Below, piece after piece: positions 59,189-64,000 of a stretch of 64,000 nt of DNA. Source of the stretch: Lewinellaceae bacterium (GTDB lineage Bacteria; Bacteroidota; Bacteroidia; Chitinophagales; Saprospiraceae); the NCBI GenBank assembly GCA_020636095.1, contig JACJYN010000006.1:1-64000 (forward strand). Direction: 5' to 3'. Both the position numbers and the translations under genes were made by a program. A model generated the notes under the pieces. The model made no database searches, had not been told where the DNA came from, and saw only the letters and a list, made by a program, of their open reading frames with translations. Within the stretch, counting starts at the first letter, position 1, and each line of letters opens with the position of its first letter.

Positions 59189-62100
59189 TCACTCACTCAT
59201 CACAATGAATTTGACCGACTGTACTGACCTGCCAGAAACAAGCTGTAGAATATAGATGCCATTGGGGAGCGATATGCCTTCCAGCCTGATCTCATTCTCT
59301 CCTTTGCGGATTTCTTGCTCTTCCACCAGGATTATCTCACCGTTCATATTGATGGCCTGAACCCGGCCCGGCCCTTCGATGGCGCTGCTGAAGGTGAGCG
59401 CCAACCAGTCGGTTGCCGGGTTGGGGGCCACCGACAGTGGGCCGAGTACTTGCTGATCAGGCATTGCCGACACTGGTTGGTTAGTTGGTTGCCCTTCGGG
59501 CCCACCTAGAACGATACTCGTAGTTCCGGTAGCCGGCCTGGCGCCGGTAGGCGAAAGGTATTCAACGCAGAGCTCTGCCGCTTTAGACGCAGATCCGTCA
59601 AAAGATTCCGCCGAGCGCCGCCCCACACCATCGATCATGATCGCGATCGAACTGGCGGAGGAGTATCCGCTGCGGTTGACGATCTCCTGGAGGATGGGAG
59701 AAAGGTCCGGCGATTGCTGGGCAAACCCGGCGCTTCCAACCGGGGACCATCCGGAAGGGGCCCATTCTACCAAAGCATGGGTCGGCGGCCGGCTGCTGAT
59801 GTTTTGGTTGATGTCTGCAAAGCTGCTGGCGTGGTCGCTTGCTTCTCCATAAATCCGAAGGTTGCACAAATCCTCGTTTTGGGTATCGTCGACCGTAAAC
59901 TGAATCCTGGCTTTCAGTATCCGGGAACCCTGCGGGATATTGAGGCCGTTGAAGCGCATACCGGCCACCTGGCTACCATGGTTGAAGTCAAGAGCCAGCT
60001 CGAGGTCGGTACTGGTGAGGTCAATCTGGCCGTTGGGCCATTCCTCAGCGTCATCCGAAGAGTGGTTAACCTGGACGCAACTGAGGGTGGGGGAGGCGGC
60101 GCCGCCACCGCAGCTACAATCCGCCTGGATGGTTTCTCCAACGGTGTTGGGGTCGCCGTCGTCGCAGGTGTCTCCGGGCTGATAGGTGATATTAGGGTCG
60201 TTATCGTCACAATCTGTATCGGCGCAGATGCCATCACCATCCGCATCGCCGATGCCCGGGCAGGGTGTGGGCGTACCCGTACAATTGCAATTGCTGTCAA
60301 TCTGGTCATTATAGGTATTGGGGTTTCCATCATCGCAGGTTGCACCGTAATTGCCGGACAGAGCCGGGCAGTCGACATTGGGCGGCGTAGTCAGGTATTC
60401 TACACAAAGCTGGGGCGCCCGGGAGGCATAACCTTCAAAGGATTCGGCCGAGCGCCGGCCGCTACCCTCAATGATGAGGACGATCCTGCTGTTGGTGGAA
60501 AAGCCGTTTCGGCTGACGATCTCCTGGATGATCGGGGACAGGTCCGGCGATTGCTGGGCAAACCCGGCTTCATGGTTCGAGGTCCATTCTGACGGCATCC
60601 AGTTGGCCGATGCATCGGTGCGGGGGCGGCTGCTTATATTGTGGCTGGCGCCGGAGAAGCGGCCGCCGTCGTTGCTGGCCTCGCCATAAATAGTGAGGTT
60701 AGCCGGGCTAAGATCGTTGGTGTTTTCCACGGTGAATTGTAACCGGGCGCTGACAATATAAGCACCTTGCGGGATGTTGAGGCCACCGAATCGCATGCCG
60801 ATCACCTGGTCACCCGTGTTGGGGTCGTTGGCCAGTTCGAGGTCGTTGCTGGCCAGGCGGATTTGCCCGGAGGGTTGCTCTTCCGCATCGTCCCTAACAT
60901 TATTGATCCGGGAGCAGGTAAGGCTGGGAGCTATCCCGGCACTGCCGCCGCCACAGCTGCAGTCGGCCTGTATCGTTTCTCCAACGGTATTGGGGTCGCC
61001 ATCGTTGCAGGCCTCGCCGGGCTGAGCCGTAATGTTGGGGTCGTTGTCATCACAGTCTACATCGGCACAGACACCATCGCCGTCGGCGTCTCCGATACCG
61101 GGGCACGGAACCACCGTTCCAACGCAATTGCAATTGGCGTCGATGAGGTCGTTGATGGTGTTGGGGTTGCCGTCGTTGCAGGCGTCGCCGGGCTGAGAGG
61201 TGATGTTGGGGTTCAGGTCGTTGCAGTCCACATCGGCGCAGATGCCGTCGCCGTCGGCGTCGCCAATACCGGTGCAGGCAGTGGGCGTGCCTGCGCAGTT
61301 GCAGTTGGCGTCAATTGTGTCGTTCACCGTGGTGTTGTCGCCATCATTGCAGGTATCGCCGGGTTGGGTGGTTATTTCGGGGTCGTTATCGTCACAATCT
61401 ACGTCGGCACAGACGCCGTCGCCATCGGCATCGCCAATACCGGTGCAGGCAGTGGGGGTTCCGGCGCAGTTGCAGTTGGCGTCAATCACGTCATTGACCG
61501 TTGTGTTGTTACCATCGTTACAGGCGTCTCCGGGTTGAGTAGTAATGCCGGGGTCGTTGTCATCACAATCCAAATCGGCACAGATACCATCGCCGTCGGC
61601 GTCGCCAATATCGGTGCAGGCGGTGGGCGTGCCTGCGCAGTTGCAGTTAGCATCGAAGGCATCATTGATGGTGGTGGGGTCGCCATCGTTGCAGGCATCG
61701 CCGGCCTGCGTGGTGATGCTGGGGTCGCTGTCATCACAGTCTACATCGGCGCAGACTCCGTCGCCGTCGGCATCGCCGATGCCGGTGCAATCAGTTGGCG
61801 TACCAGCACAATTACAGTTAGCATCGTAGCTATCGTTGATGGTGGTGGGGTCGCCATCGTTGCAGGCGCCGCCTACCTGGGAGGTAATGTTGGGATCGTT
61901 GTCGTCACAGTCGACATCGGCGCAGACGCCATCGCCGTCCGCGTCCCCGATACCGGTACAGGTAGTAGGTGTCCCTGCGCAGTTGCAGTTGGCGTCTATT
62001 ACATCGTTGACGGTGGTGTTGTCACCATCATTGCAGGCATCGCCCGTCTGAGAAGTGATGTTGGGGTTGTTGTCGTCGCAATCCACATCGGCACAGACAC

Positions 62101-64000
62101 CGTCGCCGTCCGCGTCCCCGATACCGGTACAGGTAGTAGGTGTCCCTGTGCAGTTGCAGTTGGCGTCGATTATATCGTTGATGGTGGTGTTGTCGCCATC
62201 GTTGCAGGCATCGCCGGGCTGGGTGGTGATGTTGGGGTTGTTGTCGTCACAATCCACATCGGCGCAGAGGCCATCGCCATCGGCGTCCCCGATGCCGGGG
62301 CAGGCAACCGGCGTACCGGTACAGTTGCAATTGGCGTCAATGGCATCATTGATGGTATTGGGGTTGCCGTCGTTACATAGGCTTCCAATGTTGGCCTGTA
62401 GCACCGGACAGTCGAAGCTGACGGTTGAGGTGGCGTACTCGATGCACAGTTGCGGCGCCTCGGAAGCTGAGCCGTTGAAGGATTCCGCCACTCGCCGGCC
62501 GTTCCCTTCGATTAAGAGGACAATCGAACTATTGGAGGAGTAGGAATTCCTGTCCACTATTTCCTGGATGATGGTGGACAGGTCAGGAGTCTGTTGCGCT
62601 GTTCCGGCATCTCCTACGTTTTGCCATTCCGCAGGCGCCCATTGGACCAGGGCGTTGGTGCGGGGCCGTGTGCTCACATTCTGATAGGAGGCTAAAAAGC
62701 CTCCCGGATTATCGTTGGCTTCCCCGGAAATGGTAAGGCTGCTGGGGTTGTCATTCTCGTTGTCTTCCGCTGTAAACTGGATGCTGGCGCTCACAATACG
62801 GGCGCCCTGAGGTATGTTGAGGCCCTGGAACCTCAGGCCGATCACCTGGTCGCCCCGTCCGGGGTCGTTGGCCAGTTCCAGGTCGCTGCTGGTGAGGCTA
62901 ACGTAACCGGATGCATGCTCCTCAGCATCATCATCCCCCTCGGTGATGCGGGAACAGCTAAGGATTACCTGAGCTCCGGGCGTACCTCCACCACAGCTAC
63001 AATCCAACTGAATGGTTTCCCCAATAGTGTTGGGGTTGCCGTCGTCACAGGCGTCGCCGGGCTGATAGGCGATGTTGGGGTCGTTATCATCACAATCCAT
63101 GTTGGCGCAGACGCCGTCGCCATCGGCGTCGCCAACGCCGGTGCAGGCAGTCGGCGTGCCGGCACAGTTGCAATTGGCGTCAATAACATCATCGATAGTC
63201 GTGGGGTCGCCATCGTCACAGGGGTCTCCGGGGTAGGTTGTAACATTGGGGTCCGGGTTGCAATCCAACTCGCTTTGCTCATAAATACCCATATCAATTT
63301 GTGGGCCCTGTGGGCGGGGCGTACCCCAGAAGTCCTGGAGTACGGGCACACTTACCCCGCGATCGATGCAGGGGCTGGTAGGCGCCAGGCGAAAAAAATC
63401 GGGCGCTGTTCTGACGGGGCTGACAAACTCAGGGTTACCCCAGAAACCATTGGGTTCGAAAAGCGGGTTGGCGTCCCGGTATTCCTGAAACGAAAGGCCG
63501 TCATAAACCTCTTGCGAACTGGAGGTTCCGAAGTAACAATTGTTGTCGAAAAGGATATCCGAGGTGATGACTCCATAGATTTTCTGATCCACCTGAGAGA
63601 AGTCAAAAATATTGTTTTTTAATTCTACCCGGCCCACATTGTCCGTAAAACGGATGAGATTACCGGTCCGGTTCATCGGGGCGATGACGTTGTTCCAGAT
63701 TTTGGTGTTGTCGGTATCGGATATCGACAGGCAATTGTGGCCGTTGCCGGCAATGACGTTGTTATACGCCCATACGTTGGCTACCCGGATGGACAAGTCA
63801 CCGTTGCCCTGATCAAAGGAATTGGAATAAATGAAGTTGTTTCTTACTTCGACGGTGTTCACCCACGGCTTGCTGAGCAATATTCCGGCTGCAAAAGAGT
63901 ATCGGATATCGTTCCCATCCAGTAGGATATGGGTGCCGGAGGTAATATCAATACCATCTTCTCCGGCCCGGATGATGGTGTTGTTTCGGATGATGATGTA
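59189..64000 (-). CDS. Giant secreted MopE-repeat/beta-helix protein with T9SS domain, 5'-truncated by window end
   Basis: The frame is open through the window edge (RNNTIIRAGEDGIDITSGTH is still in frame), so the visible 1,600-odd residues lack only the N-terminal part of the beta-helix. It then follows the same plan as the 2048-residue neighbour: 10 acidic repeats (groups of 1, 8 and 1) of the type GIGDADGDGVCADVDCDDND with NDGDNTTVNDVIDANCNCAG, three copies of the roughly 150-residue domain (SRITEGDDDAEEHASGYVSL; QINLTS-like DLELA; QFTVxD; SPDLSPIIQEIVNRNG), and a T9SS type A end (VAPNPATDWLALTFSS, LPNGIYILQLV). Repeats are more diverged than in the neighbour. Surface display or release by type IX secretion is expected; function is inferred as adhesion or matrix. 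Confidence 0.88.
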   Translation of the reverse strand, partial: YIIIRNNTIIRAGEDGIDITSGTHILLDGNDIRYSFAAGILLSKPWVNTVEVRNNFIYSNSFDQGNGDLSIRVANVWAYNNVIAGNGHNCLSISDTDNTKIWNNVIAPMNRTGNLIRFTDNVGRVELKNNIFDFSQVDQKIYGVITSDILFDNNCYFGTSSSQEVYDGLSFQEYRDANPLFEPNGFWGNPEFVSPVRTAPDFFRLAPTSPCIDRGVSVPVLQDFWGTPRPQGPQIDMGIYEQSELDCNPDPNVTTYPGDPCDDGDPTTIDDVIDANCNCAGTPTACTGVGDADGDGVCANMDCDDNDPNIAYQPGDACDDGNPNTIGETIQLDCSCGGGTPGAQVILSCSRITEGDDDAEEHASGYVSLTSSDLELANDPGRGDQVIGLRFQGLNIPQGARIVSASIQFTAEDNENDNPSSLTISGEANDNPGGFLASYQNVSTRPRTNALVQWAPAEWQNVGDAGTAQQTPDLSTIIQEIVDRNSYSSNSSIVLLIEGNGRRVAESFNGSASEAPQLCIEYATSTVSFDCPVLQANIGSLCNDGNPNTINDAIDANCNCTGTPVACPGIGDADGDGLCADVDCDDNNPNITTQPGDACNDGDNTTINDIIDANCNCTGTPTTCTGIGDADGDGVCADVDCDDNNPNITSQTGDACNDGDNTTVNDVIDANCNCAGTPTTCTGIGDADGDGVCADVDCDDNDPNITSQVGGACNDGDPTTINDSYDANCNCAGTPTDCTGIGDADGDGVCADVDCDDSDPSITTQAGDACNDGDPTTINDAFDANCNCAGTPTACTDIGDADGDGICADLDCDDNDPGITTQPGDACNDGNNTTVNDVIDANCNCAGTPTACTGIGDADGDGVCADVDCDDNDPEITTQPGDTCNDGDNTTVNDTIDANCNCAGTPTACTGIGDADGDGICADVDCNDLNPNITSQPGDACNDGNPNTINDLIDANCNCVGTVVPCPGIGDADGDGVCADVDCDDNDPNITAQPGEACNDGDPNTVGETIQADCSCGGGSAGIAPSLTCSRINNVRDDAEEQPSGQIRLASNDLELANDPNTGDQVIGMRFGGLNIPQGAYIVSARLQFTVENTNDLSPANLTIYGEASNDGGRFSGASHNISSRPRTDASANWMPSEWTSNHEAGFAQQSPDLSPIIQEIVSRNGFSTNSRIVLIIEGSGRRSAESFEGYASRAPQLCVEYLTTPPNVDCPALSGNYGATCDDGNPNTYNDQIDSNCNCTGTPTPCPGIGDADGDGICADTDCDDNDPNITYQPGDTCDDGDPNTVGETIQADCSCGGGAASPTLSCVQVNHSSDDAEEWPNGQIDLTSTDLELALDFNHGSQVAGMRFNGLNIPQGSRILKARIQFTVDDTQNEDLCNLRIYGEASDHASSFADINQNISSRPPTHALVEWAPSGWSPVGSAGFAQQSPDLSPILQEIVNRSGYSSASSIAIMIDGVGRRSAESFDGSASKAAELCVEYLSPTGARPATGTTSIVLGGPEGQPTNQPVSAMPDQQVLGPLSVAPNPATDWLALTFSSAIEGPGRVQAINMNGEIILVEEQEIRKGENEIRLEGISLPNGIYILQLVSGRSVQSVKFIVMSE

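Noticed and set aside
60767..62380. 537-codon plus-strand frame antisense to the third giant gene
   Set aside because: Same repeat-period artefact as in its neighbour.

Overview
The window looks like a chromosome segment from a Bacteroidota bacterium, most likely of the Saprospiraceae/Lewinella type; this placement is inferred from gene content, not from a marker-gene tree. The evidence is a hybrid histidine kinase/AraC one-protein two-component system, several secreted proteins with type IX secretion (T9SS) C-terminal sorting domains, lipoproteins with Bacteroidota-style lipoboxes, TAnnTTTG-type -7 boxes, and a tmRNA tag ending in YAMAA. Base composition is moderately GC-rich, with AT-rich islands at about 2.8-3.1 kb and 37.6-38.6 kb.

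Layout. 0-3.1 kb: 3' end of a hybrid sensor/AraC regulator, a secreted protein of five 27-residue repeats, and a degenerate HPr-like gene; the two small genes sit behind two copies of the same 180-bp upstream sequence. 3.2-11.4 kb: a co-directional biosynthetic cluster (broken carrier-protein-like gene, ATP-grasp ligase, SGNH-carbamoyltransferase fusion, small acidic protein, PLP decarboxylase, helical protein of unknown function, cysteine-synthase-like PLP enzyme) that plausibly makes an unidentified amino-acid-derived, carbamoylated metabolite. 11.4-13.3 kb: remnant of a nuclease/ATPase gene and an intact archaeal-type AAA ATPase, both on the minus strand. 13.4-26.5 kb: mostly housekeeping and peripheral genes (S9 peptidase, a tandem hairpin array, membrane proteins, phosphoesterase, saccharopine-dehydrogenase-like enzyme, lipase, purC, a large T9SS protein). 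26.6-36.6 kb: minus-strand genes, namely an operon of a cupredoxin-fused dehydrogenase, a DUF1080 protein and a beta-helix lipoprotein, then a 60-bp tandem array, an M49 dipeptidyl peptidase lipoprotein and FabH.

36.9-37.6 kb holds the most striking feature: an ssrA (tmRNA) gene interrupted in its T-loop by a 291-nt group I intron. P1, P3-P9, the Q/R/S core motifs and both splice sites can be assigned directly from the sequence. A strong terminator follows, then about 1.5 kb with no convincing gene.

39.3-49.7 kb is an exopolysaccharide/surface-glycan locus: initiating sugar-phosphate transferase, SDR epimerase, RfbC-like epimerase, sugar C-methyltransferase, RfbF-like cytidylyltransferase, PIG-L deacetylase, a DUF4956/VTC pair, a DUF4910 protein and a 2OG-Fe(II)-oxygenase-like protein. 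49.7-64 kb carries three related giant secreted minus-strand proteins (parallel beta-helix N-terminus, T9SS C-terminus). Two of them contain long arrays of MopE-like acidic repeats alternating with a repeated beta-rich domain of about 150 residues. The third runs off the window end.
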